Assembly: GCA_022702705.1 (NCBI GenBank) | Contig: CM040429.1 | Span: forward strand, 111,887,943 to 111,951,942 | Direction of reading: 5' to 3' | DNA length: 64,000 nucleotides | Source: Papilionanthe hookeriana x Papilionanthe teres | Lineage: Eukaryota > Streptophyta > Magnoliopsida > Asparagales > Orchidaceae | Shown here: positions 46,301 through 57,482 of the stretch, in pieces | Numbering within the stretch: position 1 is the first letter of the stretch | Layout of the letters: the number at the start of each line of letters is the position of its first letter | Position numbers and translations under genes: made by a program | Notes under the pieces: generated by a model | Databases searched by the model: none | What the model was told of the DNA's origin: nothing | Seen by the model: only the letters and a program-made list of their open reading frames with translations

Positions 46301-48087
46301 TGATGCCAATATAAATAAGAAATTTAAATGATATTTTAAAATGGGCTACTATGCAAGTATACATATCGTTATCAAGTAATATAAGACTTTCTGATTAAGC
46401 TTCGAGATATCGAACCCACAAGTAAAGAGTTAAATATAAATTTTTATTTTTAGCAAAGAAAATAGAAAAATAACTTTTTATCTCGTTTAAAAAAGATCTT
46501 ACCTAAACTAAAGATAATATTTTAGGAAATAAAATTCAATTCTTTTTGTTAATTTTTATTATTTGAAATGAAAGTAAGCAACTACATCAACTAATTTTTG
46601 TGAGATGAAAACTAATGTAAATGAACTATCTTTTTTCTTATTATGAATCAGTAATAAGTCATGGAATTTTGTTGTGGAAGTATGCTAAATGTGTTGTGCC
46701 AAATAGGAGCTATTATATTCTTTACCCTTACTAGAGATGCTATAAAAAGCATAGGTTAATCTATTGTTTTATAAATCTTGAAGACGGGTTAGGAAGGAAA
46801 GATACTAGTTCTCACGCTAGAGTTTCCTCTTCTCCCTTCATCTGGAGGCTAAAATCTTGTATCAAAACATAAAATAATAAATCAAATTAAAGGCTTTAGC
46901 TTGTAACTCTAAAGTCCTCTAATTTTACACCCATCAAAGTATATATCTTTATTTATTGTCATTTAATAATATTAACTATATTCTCACCCATATAATTTCA
47001 TGTGATTCTTACCAATTGTTGACTAAGACAATACTATACCGGTTTTTACATGTTCTCACAACAAATTTTAACATCTAATTGGCCAAAATCAAGAAGTAAA
47101 TGAAGTGCAAGGTTTTAAATCATCACAACCTTTTCCATCCTTGATTTCCTATACTTCACACAACATTCTTCCATATCTTTATTAGTTCATCAGTTTAAGG
47201 AAAAAGATAAAGAAAACTACTCAGAATTCATGGAGAAAACATAATCATGACTTGGTTTAAAAGTAGAAATCATAGTGAAAATGCAAGAAGTCTTAATTAA
47301 AAACCAAATGTAATAACAATGATAAAGACTTATCTAAAATCCTCTCCACCAAACTTTTGAAGTTTCTTTGAAAACTTTGCATTCTCTTATAAGACTCCTT
47401 AGAGGTTGGCACTCAACTCAAAGGACCCCAATTCTCTCTTCTAATCCTAATACAAACTATAATAAAGTATAGTAAAAATGGTGAAGTGGAGTGGTGTGTT
47501 ACTAAAATAACTCTCTAACAGAATTAACATAAACCACACCCTCCAACATCAACTAATTTAATGATCTATAAGTCCACTTTTTATAATTTTTCTGCCGGTG
47601 TCTTCAAATCTCTTCAATTTGTGTCTAGATTCAACGTATCTTCCAAATGATACATCCATTCAAGAGTATATTGAATTGAATTTTGTCATCAATCAGAGTT
47701 ATCCACATTCTTACTAAGAGATACCTCAAATACCTCCTTAAAATGGCACCAAAAAAATAAATAACTCCTCTTTTGTAACTACCATGCATAAGTGCGAGGT
47801 CTCGGCACTTAGCCGCGGGGCTTTTGGCATGTAAGCTCTACATCTGAGCGCATAGCTGCGGGGCCTTGGCGTGTAAGTGTTGATTCCAGCGCTTAGCCGC
47901 CACAGATAACTTTTTCAATTTTCTTCATTTTTGCTCCAAATTTGATCCTTTTTCACTTCTTTCATCACGTTCGTTCATTTAATCATACTTGCAAGAAAAT
48001 ACACAAAACTCCTTCAATTAAAGTGCAATATCATAAAAAATAGGTATAAAAATGTGCATAAAAACACTGTATATTTTAGGTGTATCA
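46301..48087 (-). repeat. 3' LTR of Athila #4
   Basis: On the minus strand it starts TGATACACC after the polypurine tract and ends about GGCATCA. Diagnostic segments (plus strand) are AAGTATACATATCGTTATCAAG near 46353 and GCTTGTAACTCTAAAG near 46899. GC-rich motifs lie at about 47788-47902. Confidence 0.8.
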
Positions 48088-48100
48088 AAATCCCCCAAAC
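48088..48100 (-). promoter_or_regulatory. Polypurine tract of Athila #4
   Basis: Minus-strand GTTTGGGGGATTT, identical to that of #1. Confidence 0.85.
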
Positions 48101-48591
48101 ATGAAATGTTAATTGTCCTCAAGTGACACCCTAATCATATAAAAATCATGCAAGTATATTATGTGATGAGATTATTCGGGATTTTCTATAGTTTTTTTCT
48201 AGAAATGCAGTAGTCCAAATTAGAAAAAAAAATATTTAGTAAATGACACCAATTTAAAGTTTAGAAATCTCTTAAGTAAAGGTGAATGAAAAATATTAGT
48301 TCGTATCTTATTCAAAAATACTTGTAGATTTTTCAAAATATAGGGCTTAGATATATATTTTTCTAATTTACTTAAAAATCTTTACCAAAAATAATTATAC
48401 TAAATATATTATATTCTAAAGCTTCAAGATTTTCTCAAATCTTATACTTTAAAATGACTAGGTGTGGAACCAATTTTTGATTAGGCCCTTAAATATTCAA
48501 GCTTCTCTTTCCTTTTTACATACTCTTATTCATTTTTATTTTCTTCATCTTTTATTTTCTTTTCTTATCTATTCTTTTCTTTTTTTTTTAT

Positions 48592-48605
48592 AAGACAAGG
48601 ATTTA
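48592..48605. repeat. Left target duplication of the LINE insertion
   Basis: AAGACAAGGATTTA here and AAGGCAAGGATTAC at 48943-48956 agree at 12 of 14 positions. The uninterrupted equivalent in #1 (near 5648-5668, opposite orientation) has a single copy. Confidence 0.65.
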
Positions 48606-48942
48606 TGTTAAGAAAGGAGACAAAATGCGAAATGAATATATCCGTAATAGGGTTGGTGTTGCACCAGTGACAAATAAAACTAAAGAGAGTCGCCTTAGAT
48701 GGTTTGGTCACATTAAACGTCGATCACCTGATGATCCGATTAGGAGAGTAGATGTTTTAGAAACAACTTTTGTTAAGAAAGGCAGAGGTAGATCTAGGAA
48801 AACTTGGGCTTATTGTATAAAAAAATGATCTTAATTTATTAGAATTAAAAGAAAATTTGAAACTAAATATGACACAATGGAGAAAAAAGATTCATGTAGC
48901 CATCCCCACTTAGTGGGATTAAGGCTTTGTTATTGTTGTTGT
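48606..48942 (+). mobile_element. 5'-truncated RTE-type LINE, 3' end only
   Basis: The ORF part 48625-48828 encodes MRNEYIRNRVGVAPV, SRLRWFGHIKRRSPDDPIRR and KGRGRSRKTW, the very C-terminal end of plant RTE-clade LINE polyproteins. After a stop the 3' end reads CCCCACTTAGTGGGATTAAG followed by GTTATTGTTGTTG, the short TTG-rich tail typical of this clade. About 340 bp remain. It lies inside the 3' UTR of #4, flanked by an imperfect 14-bp duplication, so it inserted after #4 did. No catalytic domain is present. Confidence 0.85.
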
Positions 48943-49943
48943 AAGGCAAGGATTACTAATCTAGATAGGCCTTTAATGATTTTGAATTCCACCCTTCCTT
49001 TCCTAAAGCATAAGGTAGATAAATATCTTTAACTTCGAAATATAATAATATATTGAAAATTAATTGTAATAAAATAAATTTAAATATCAAAATCAAACGC
49101 CTAATCCTTCTATTTTTCCTAAAATACAACTTTTCCTACTAAAGATAGTTACAAAATATTTATCATTTCTTCACTAAATTTTCTTACTCATTTCTATATT
49201 CAAAATTTTATTTCCCTAATATAACTTCATACACATAATTTTTTTTCAATCAAAATTTAATTTTTTTATGGTACCTTTGAGAAAAAATAAAATTATATTT
49301 TTGAAAATTATTTTTCATTCACCCCAAACTTCAAAATTTTCATTATGATGAAACATTTAAACATAGTAACAAGGTACATGGGTAGGAATAGAAAACTATA
49401 AATATTAGACTTGCAGGAATTTTTATATCCTAAATATACAGGTAAAAAACATGAATGAAAATAACTAGATCAAAATTTTAAAGCTTCGCATTTTATAAAA
49501 ATTCAAAAGACATCTAAAGTAGTGAAGGATATAAAAGCAAATTCACACACACTTAAACATAAGTCCACAACTAAAACATATATCGCAGTAAACTAAATGT
49601 TAAGCTTGAAAGTTAATTATTGGATTTTAAAAGGTTTTTAAACCTTCCTAAACTTTTTTGGAATACTTTCTAAAACTAACACAAAAAATACACTAAAAAT
49701 TCACTAACACATTTACTACCACAAGTACTTTAAACATTCACATTACACAACATCCACAAAAAATATAAAAACAAACTAAAGTAGCTTACAAACTATTACG
49801 TCAATAAAGTTCACATAACAACAATACTAGAAACTTCACAACATCAAACAAACTACCAGTCCAACATAAAATAAAAAATAGCAATCCACAATACTGACAA
49901 GCTATAAATGCTAATCCTCATCTTCTTCTTCATTATCATCTCC
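48943..49943 (-). other. AT-rich 3' UTR of Athila #4
   Basis: No supported gene; homologous in parts to the UTR of #1 (for example the AAAGGCCTATCTAG-type segment near 48960). Confidence 0.6.
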
Positions 49944-50670
49944 TTATTTCCAGGTACGGGTAGGCTCATATCGGGTAAAGTGTGGATGAGTGGGTAAGAC
50001 AACACTATAATCACCTCTAATCAATCTATCCATGTAACTGTGGTAATTCATCTCATACTCGCTATGTTGTTGAAGATAATCCCCAATATGATCTACTTTC
50101 CCTTCTATATCATGACCTTTATTCGCAGTATAATTAATATTATCTTTCATTTTGTTTAAAAGCTCAGTCCGTAAATTAGAAAACTGACCTGATGAGCCTG
50201 GGATGTGGAAGCTCGAGATGTAGAAGCAGAAGAAGTAGATGCAGCAGAAGATCTAGAGAATCCTCCTATCCAACCAAAAGTGAATGCTCAACATAGGTCT
50301 TCACATTCGTACTGTTAATAGGCTTAAGAGACTAAAGGACCTCTTCCCAATTTTCAGATCTAACATCAGGCCGCTCACATAACGAATGTATAAGGGAAGA
50401 AAATCCCATACCTGTAGTGTTGGCTGCTCTGATAGACATCCAAATACAATCATAAATAATCTTCCCAATGTCTATCGCTTTCCTCAGCTGAATACAATAA
50501 TTCAATATGGCTCTTTCTCTCGTTACCTCGCTCAGATGATTTGTAGGAAGCAATTTGGATGACATGACATAATGCTCAAAAGTGGATTTTGAATTGCAAT
50601 CTTGAGCCTTCGAGCATACAAACTTGTCTGAATCAAAAGTGGATTTTGAATTGCTTCTCTTTGGTGCCAT
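49944..50670 (-). pseudogene. Athila 3' ORF of #4, internally deleted
   Basis: It starts MAPKRSNSKSTFDSDKFV at 50670 and passes after a short stretch straight into HYVMSSKLLPTNHLSEVTR and GMGFSSLIHSLCERPD, skipping the N-terminal half present in #1 (the NWENYCYF to ASKLNAI part). A direct repeat, AGTGGATTTTGAATTGC, occurs at 50582-50598 and 50638-50654 next to the deletion and may have caused it. After a shift the C-terminal tail is open (49944-50150: YMDRLIRGDYSVVLPTHP). The family is of unknown function. This copy encodes less than half the usual conserved domain. Confidence 0.75.
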
Positions 50671-51044
50671 TTCTATAATTTGTATAAAAGTCACTATAAA
50701 TTCCACATTCAATTTAAAATCACTAAACTTAACTCCTAAAGGCATAAACTACTAAATAGAAGTAATTTCCAAAGCTTTTTTTTTCAAATTTTCACCATGA
50801 ATAATGATTTTTGAATTTCTCCAAAATGCACTCAATCTATATGGTGAATATAAAAAATTTCTACTTAAGAGTAGTGCTCTTACCTTAATAAGATCAATTC
50901 TAGCAATTTCCACTTGAAATTGCTCAAAAATTGTAAGACTTGGTGATGCCCTAACGTCCTATGTCGTGAACGCCGAAGGTAGAAGACTATGGGGTGAAAT
51001 TTTTGTATTTTTTGGGTTTTTAAAACCTAAAAACCTATTTTTAC

Positions 51045-51120
51045 GAATCGACACTTAAGCGTGAAAGTACGATGCTTAGCCGCAAAGCACTGATGCGTGA
51101 GCATGTAGGCTTACTGCTTA
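51045..51120 (-). repeat. GC-rich motif cluster, interior copy of #4
   Basis: CACTTAAGCG, GCTTAGCCGC and CTGATGCGTGAGCATG resemble the LTR cluster of the same element at 47788-47902 (GCACTTAGCCGCGG, CATCTGAGCGCATAGC). Confidence 0.5.
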
Positions 51121-51188
51121 GGAGAGAACTCGTTGTTTTCAATTTTTTTGTTAAATACACATTCTAGCTCACTTAATCAACCCTAAAT

Positions 51189-54156
51189 TGGTGGTGGCAT
51201 TATGAGCCGCCGAGATTTTCTCAATGTCGATGTCGATGTCATTGTTTGGAGTCGCCACTCTGTTTATCTATTTTATCGCCCTAGTCTTCAAAAAATCTTA
51301 TTTCTTCAGATCATGTTGAGGATCCTCGGATAATAAGAAATTTGAAAAAAAGTAAGGGTTAAGAAAATAGAGAACAGTAGAATAAAAATGTCTGTGATAA
51401 TCCTTATAAAAGGAAATTTTGCCTTATTCTAAAATTTTCATATAAGGAGGATCACATATTTGGATAACCAGAGATTTCTAGGTGTGATACCTATTCTGAG
51501 TTTTTTGAATCTCTTATGGAAGAAAGCTCCTGTGGTTAATTACATCTTAGAAAATTAAAATTATCTAAAAAAACTTCTGATTAATTTTAACACTTGTTTT
51601 CTAAGAGATTTCAAGAACAAGGAAGGAAACAACAATGTTCAATCAAGGGCTAATATGTCATACTACTCTAAGAGTTTGATCGGGCTTGTCTTCGTAGGTT
51701 TCTAGGAAGCTTTTGGATTTATCAATTTAGAGTTTTGAAGAACTTCATTTCAATCACGAAATTTGTCCTGGTTTCGGGTAGAGAAATTAGGAAAAACCAT
51801 TGGGCTTTTTGGGTCAATTCTATTTGGGATCAATTGCTTAGGTCTTAGTGAGAAACTTTGTTGTTCAAAGTTAGAGGAATTGGGCAGTCTATAAGTGTCT
51901 TCTATTTTGGTCTCCTCTCTTTTGGCCTTCTCGGGTTTGGCTTTATTTATAGCCATGGAGGCCATGGCTAAGCATGGACTAATTTGGTTTCACTTGGGGA
52001 AGGTATTACCTGTCCAATGATGTCTTTTAGATGAGGTTTGAGCTTGGGGATAAGTTAAATTCATCATTCCAAGGTTAACCCATGATGATTTCATGTATGG
52101 TGAGGTCTCGGTTTAAATCTTGGTTTCCCTCCATTGGCCCTTCTATAAGGTGGATTGGGCTTGGTAAATCCTGTTGAAATTACCTTCCCCAAGTGAGTTC
52201 TATTAACATACCCCTTTTTTTTTTCCTCATTTCCCATGAAGTGTAATGATGGAGTTATCATGGTGAAAAGAATGTTATGGCAAGCTTCTCTTTGATTGAG
52301 TTGGAGGAGAGATGAGTTACTCACCTAAACTATTCCTAAAAAATGGTATGGTTGATTGACAACATTTGTGCTCTCTTTTCATGGCATTATTAGAAACTTT
52401 CACCTTAGTTAACTTTGGTAAAATAGATAGCTTAAGTGGTGTTTTCCTTCTATTGGTGAGCCCATGAAACATTTAAAGTGTCTCGTAGGTTGGCTGGCCA
52501 CCTCATTTCATGCAAATGGATGATTCATTCCATGAGTGGGGAGGAAGGTTACACATATTTCCCTTCACATAAAATTTTTGTATCTTTGTAAAGATGGCTC
52601 TTAACCATGGCTTTACCTTGATTAATTCCATTGATTAGATGAATGCAGAGGTGCATGATGAACTAAAAAATTCACCATCCCAAGCTTCATGAAAGGGTGC
52701 CACTTAATCCCTTTTTTTATGAGGTCCTCATGGTGAGCTTTAACCATGGTTAAAGTGGTATGTGTTAATCCATGTGTGATGAGTCTCATGGGTCATGAGT
52801 GACCCATTGATGTCTTCTCATGATGTCATTTACGATGTCTTGGTGGAGTTTTAAATATGAAAGTCATTTATCATGTCATTTATGATGTCATTTTTAATTT
52901 GAGTTGTAGGGTTATTTTCTTATAATTCCACTTTGAATTAATTTTGTAATTAATTAAAAGTGTTGAAAATTATAATATTAACTCATAAATTAATCAAAAT
53001 AATTTAAAGTTTAATTTTTTGATTAATCTCATTAATTTGATTCAAAATTGGGTGTTTTGACAAAATTTGACTAAAGTTGACCATGGTTGACCAATATTGA
53101 CCTATATTGATTATGATTGACCAGTCTAAGTCTAGGGTTGACCCAGGTGATTTACTTAAATTTTTTCATGGTTAATTTAATCACGGGGTTATTAATTTTG
53201 GTCATTGGACCTAGGTTTGACTAAGGTTGACGAAATGATCATATTTGGTCATTTTAATCTCTTAAATTGTTTAAATGAGTGATATTTGACCAACTTGGTG
53301 TCTTAATTGATGTTGTGGTCAAAAGGATTGGTATTAGGTCAATGTGTGGTCATTAGGTCTTGGATTGATTATTTTGACCAAGTTTGACCATCTAGGTCAT
53401 GGGTTGACCAGTTTGGTGAATGTGGTGGTCGTTAGGTCATAGATTGACCATTTTCAACAAATTTGACCATTTATTGTCATGAGTTGACTAGCTTGGTCAA
53501 TGTGGTGGTCGTTAGGTCTTGGATTGACCATTTTGACCAAGTATGACCATTTAGGTCAGAGGTTGACCAGTTTGGTCAATGTGGCGGTCATTAGGTCATG
53601 GATTGACCATTTAGGTCATGGGTTAATGAGTTTGGTCAATGAGGGGTCATTGGGTCACCGGCTTAACCATTTTGATCTAAGTTGACCATTTGGGTCAAAG
53701 GTTGACCAGTTTGGTCAATCTGGCGGTCATTAGGTCATGGATTGACAATTTTGACCAAGTTTGACCATTTAAGTCATGGGTTGACCAGATTAGTTAATAG
53801 GTTGGTCATTGGGTCACTGGGTTAACCATTTTGACCTAAGTTGACCATTTGGGTCAAAGGTTGACCAGTTTAGTCAATGTGGTGGTCATTGGGTCATGGG
53901 TTGACAATTTTGACATAATTTGACCTTTTGGGTCAAAGGTTGACCAGTTTGGTCAATGATTGATTGAATCAGTGTTTGTCATTGTTGATTTCATCATTTT
54001 AGGGTGACATTAAGATTTGGGTTAAAAAGGCTTCATTAGCATTTTACCCTAGACATTAGGGTTTAGTGACTATTAGTGAGATTTAGGAAGTGAATATTGG
54101 TATATTTCCTTTCTCGAGCTGATTTTGAAATGATCCTCACAAAAGTGAGGTAAAAA
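51189..54156 (-). repeat. 3' LTR of #5 (about 2.97 kb)
   Basis: On the minus strand it begins TTTTTACCTCACTTTTGTGAGG directly after the polypurine tract, equivalent to TGTTGACCTCATTTTTGATGAGG of #A with the terminal TG mutated, and ends about ATGCCACCACCA. The left boundary is set where Athila-like sequence (ATTTAGGGTTGATT) resumes. It holds a TTGACC/GGTCAA array at 53035-53960. It is less than half the length of the #A LTR. Confidence 0.65.
53035..53960. repeat. TTGACC/GGTCAA-rich degenerate tandem array
   Basis: Dozens of TTGACC and GGTCAA hexamers occur in units of roughly 60-90 bases such as GGTTGACCAGTTTGGTCAAT, GTGGTGGTCATTAGGTCATG and GATTGACCATTTTGACCAAG. TTGAC[C/T] is the core of the plant W-box bound by WRKY factors, so the array could be a stress-responsive enhancer or just an expanded simple repeat. 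Confidence 0.85.
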
Positions 54157-54170
54157 AATGGGCCCCCAAT
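54157..54170 (-). promoter_or_regulatory. Polypurine tract of #5
   Basis: Minus-strand ATTGGGGGCCCATT, one base different from that of #A. Confidence 0.8.
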
Positions 54171-54239
54171 ATGTGTGGAATACTGCATAAGTATCATACA
54201 CATATTGGAGTTGAGCGAAACGGTCTAGATGACCTAACA

Positions 54240-55490
54240 GAAACTGGAGAGAGTGGTTATCACATCATCTCTCAGAAATGGAAAATGTCAATATATCGAT
54301 TTTGAGAAGAAATGCTATGCGACTTATATCATTCTCAAAGAAAGAGTCAAGGAATGTCATGTTTCCGTGTTAGGAAGGGTCTTATATCCAATAACTGAAG
54401 AAAGAATAGATGCCATACCATCTCTCAGAAATGTCAGATATCGATATGTCGATTTTGACAAGGAATGCTATGCTACTTATATCCTTTCTCAAAGAAAGAG
54501 ATGAGGTAATGCCATGTTTCCATGTCAGGAAGGCTCTTATATCCAATAACTGTAGATAGAATGGATGTCATACCATCTCTTGGAATGTCAGATATCGATA
54601 TGTCGATTTTGAGAAGGAATGTTATGCGACTTATATCCTTTCTCAAAGAAAGAGCTAAGGGAATGCCATGTTTCCACGTCAGGAAGGCTCTCATATCCAA
54701 AAGCTAGAGAGAGTGGATACCATACCATCTCTCGAGATTGTAAGTTATTGATATATTGATTTTGAGAAGGAATGCTATGTGACTTATATCCTTTTTCAAA
54801 GAAAGAGCTAAGGGAATGCTATGTTTTTGTGTCAGGAAGGGTCTCATATACAATAGCTAGTGAGAGAGTGGATGTCAAACCAACTCACAGAAATGTCAGA
54901 TATCGATATGGCGATTTTGAGAACGAATGCTATGTGACTTATATCCTTTCTTAAAGAAAGCACTAAGGGAATGCCATGTTTCCTTGTCAACAAGGGTCTT
55001 ATATCCAATAGCTGGAGGTAGAATGGATGTCATACCATCTCTTGGAAATGTCAGATATCGATATGTTGATTTTGAGAAGGAATGCTATGTGACTTATATC
55101 TTTTCTCAAAGAAAGAGCTAAGGGAAGCCATGTTTTCGTGTCAGGAAGGGTCTTATATCCAATTTTTAGAGAGAGAGTGGATGTCATACCATCTCTCGGA
55201 AATGTCAGATATCGATATGTCAATTTTGAGAAGGAATGTTATGCGTCTTATATCCTATCTCAAAGAAAGAGCTAAGGGAATGCCATTTTTTCATGTCAGG
55301 AAGGGTCTCATATATAATAGCTAGAGAGAGAGAGTAGATGCCATACCATCTCTTGAAAATTCAAATGTTGGTTTTGAGAAGAAATGTTATGCGACTTATA
55401 TCCTTACTCAAAGAAAGAGCTAAATGAATGCCATGTTTCAATTTCAGGAAAAGGTCTTATATCGAATAGCTGGAGAGAGAGAACAAAAAG
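54240..55490 (-). repeat. 155-bp tandem array in the 3' UTR of #5, about 8 units
   Basis: Landmark GTCAGGAAGG (or close variants) occurs at 54369, 54524, 54679, 54831, 54986, 55140, 55295 and 55443 (plus-strand positions). Each unit also contains CAGATATCGATATG and ACTTATATCCTTTCTCAAAG. It is unrelated in sequence to the 83-bp array of #A but sits in the same place, as known for variable Tat/Ogre 3' UTRs. Confidence 0.95.
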
Positions 55491-55904
55491 AATGTGCAAA
55501 AACACTCTATCTAGAATTTTCTGATGGGGATTTTGATTTTATGAACCACAATATTTTTTTATTATTATGTCATCATTTTTATTGTCGGTGTTTTGACTTG
55601 GCATTTATTGGACTCACGAAATATTTTGTAATATTTCATTCCAACATCAAAAGATAATGTACATTATATCATCGCACTGATAGAGATATCAACAAGACAT
55701 TATATATTACAAAAAAAAACATCATAATATAAAATGTCATAAAAGCATCATATCAGATACTATCTGTCTCTGATTTCTGCATTACCCCAGACTCTACTAG
55801 ACCTACTAGAAATATCTATCACTCTAAGATATTATCAAGAGCAGAGTTTTGTCAAGTATATCTCAAGTTCTTGTATATTCGTAGGATCGTGGTAGTTCTA
55901 ATGG

Positions 55905-57262
55905 TCATAGCCCTTCAAGTTCTAGTATAGGCTGATACCCGATCGAACGCTTTTCAGGATACATCCTCGCAACGTTATCGAAATACGTTGTGGGCTTACG
56001 CTCGATATACAATGTTTAGATACATCAGCTCCATTACCTTGCAAGATAAGGATTGATCCTCGTGGTAGAAGAATCTGATAAGATCCACGGAATTCTCAAG
56101 GTACCACAATTTGTATTTCTCTTTTCAACAAAATAGAACATTTGTTCATTAGTGACAGAGTGCAAAAGGGTCTTTCAAAGTCAGGCCTGTCAATATGAGG
56201 TGGTATACAATCTCCTTCCTCATAAATATTTATAATACAACTGTCTAGGACACAATCAGTAGGCATTATGTTCAATTTTATTAGTCGTCTTATAATTTGA
56301 ATGATCATTATGGGTAATAGATCTGCTTACTCATGTTGTAAAATCGTAAGAGGATTGCCGTCCTAATCTACAACATAATTATAACAACACCCACATTAGA
56401 TTGTCATTTGAACCTTGCCACGTATCCACCTATTGGGTTCGGAGTATGTTCTTTTTCTCAAACGTCCAGCTCGTCTGAGGTCGCGTGCCTCCATTACATG
56501 TTCAATAATGGCAGCCTGCTCATCTTCATCAAAAACTCTGGTGAATAATTGAATTCCTTCTAATATATTAATAGTTCCACCATTAATATATTTAAATTGC
56601 TCAAATGTATGTCATTTGAAGGCTTGAATACATCTTAATTCTTCTTCAGGAAGTAATTAGTTTATCAGTTGAAATCTCTGATGCTGTGAGATCCAACGCT
56701 GATACGTAAGGAGTCGAAGTGAATCTCGTCTTCTTAATCCCTTCTTCTTCTTGATCCTGTTTTTCTTCTCCTACTACAAAATATGTCTCCTTAGGAACAT
56801 TTTTATGAACTAGAAATTCGAAATCATTATCTTCCTCCATAGATTTTATATTTTATTGTTCCTTTTTTATGGAGTCTTTTAAGTCGTTTATTTCGATTTC
56901 TCTTTTGAGCTCTAGTTAGTCTAGAGACTGACTTCTTTACTCCAGTAATAGATGTCTCTTGAGCTCCGTGAGTTGTAGTTACCACCACTGATTTTAGTTT
57001 TCAATGTCAGCCTTCCATTGTTTTTCTGTCAAAATTACTTGTTCTGTCTTGATGTTTTGTTGTCAAAGTTTGAATTCTAACACAAAAGGTTCTCCTTTTG
57101 CTTCTTCTCGATTTAAGATAGATAACAAAGTTCCATCGTAAAATAATTCAACTTGAGAAAATTCAAAATCAAATTGGATTCTCTATCTTTTTTCAATGCA
57201 TCGTCGGTCCAGAGCAAGACAAACACTGCTTCGAAATGTTAAAGAAGTCTGTTGTTAGACAT
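55905..57262 (-). pseudogene. AlkB-like 2-oxoglutarate/Fe(II) dioxygenase ORF of #5 (ALKBH9/10-like)
   Basis: It starts at ATG 57262 (MSNNRLL, then a stop), just after a TTTTAG splice-acceptor-like site. A basic stretch TRAQKRNRNKRLKRLHKK lies near 56870-56925 and an acidic stretch at 56700-56840. From about 56660 one frame runs to the end with only a few stops: INILEGIQLFTRVF, RRAGRLRKRTYSEPNRW, CGCCYNYV, then CIINIYEEGDCIPPHID with iron ligands His (56195-56197) and Asp (56189-56191). It continues LQGNGADVSKHC with the second His (56012-56014) and QRISITLR with both Arg (55985-55987, 55967-55969). All expected cofactor residues are kept although the gene is broken. It ends GYQPILELEGL, TGA 55905-55907. 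Homologous along its length to the ORF in #A. Confidence 0.85.
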
Positions 57263-57482
57263 TTCCCTAAAATTAACAGGAAAATGTAACATGTTAGACT
57301 TAATTTTAATTTGAAAAAGATTCATTTAATTGTCGTTATCATTTTATTATGTCGAGGAATTATGCTTATAAGAACATGCTTAATAAACATAAAAAGGATA
57401 TCATAAGATACAAAAATTAAAGTTTGTTTCATAGAGATAATTTGAAAGGTTTTATTATTTTTCCAGTTTACAAACAACTCAT
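57263..57482 (-). promoter_or_regulatory. Intron-like spacer with 3' splice site before the AlkB ORF of #5
   Basis: AT-rich sequence after the integrase stop. It ends TTTTCCTGTTAATTTTAG then GGAAATGTCTAAC (minus strand), the same junction context as in #A. Confidence 0.5.

Larger units (their letters stand above)
46301..51188 (-). mobile_element. Athila-like retrotransposon #4, 3' part, minus strand
   Basis: Reading leftward it shows a GC-rich motif cluster, a 3' ORF, an AT-rich UTR with an inserted LINE, a polypurine tract and a 3' LTR ending near 46301. Its upstream part is cut off at 51188/51189 by Ogre-like #5. It is inserted in the internal region of #0. Confidence 0.8.

Noticed and set aside
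51238..51262. GGAGTCGCCA as a minus-strand primer binding site (TGGCGACTCC)
   Set aside because: It lies within what should be the end of a 3' LTR, and a similar GGCGACCCCC occurs inside the LTR end of #A (21021). It would be a real primer site only if this LTR were a 5' LTR, which the polypurine tract at 54157 argues against.
54240..55490. CRISPR-like regular repeats
   Set aside because: Units are directly adjacent with no unique spacers, lie in a plant retrotransposon UTR, and no cas genes are present. The same reasoning applies to the 83-bp and TTGACC arrays.
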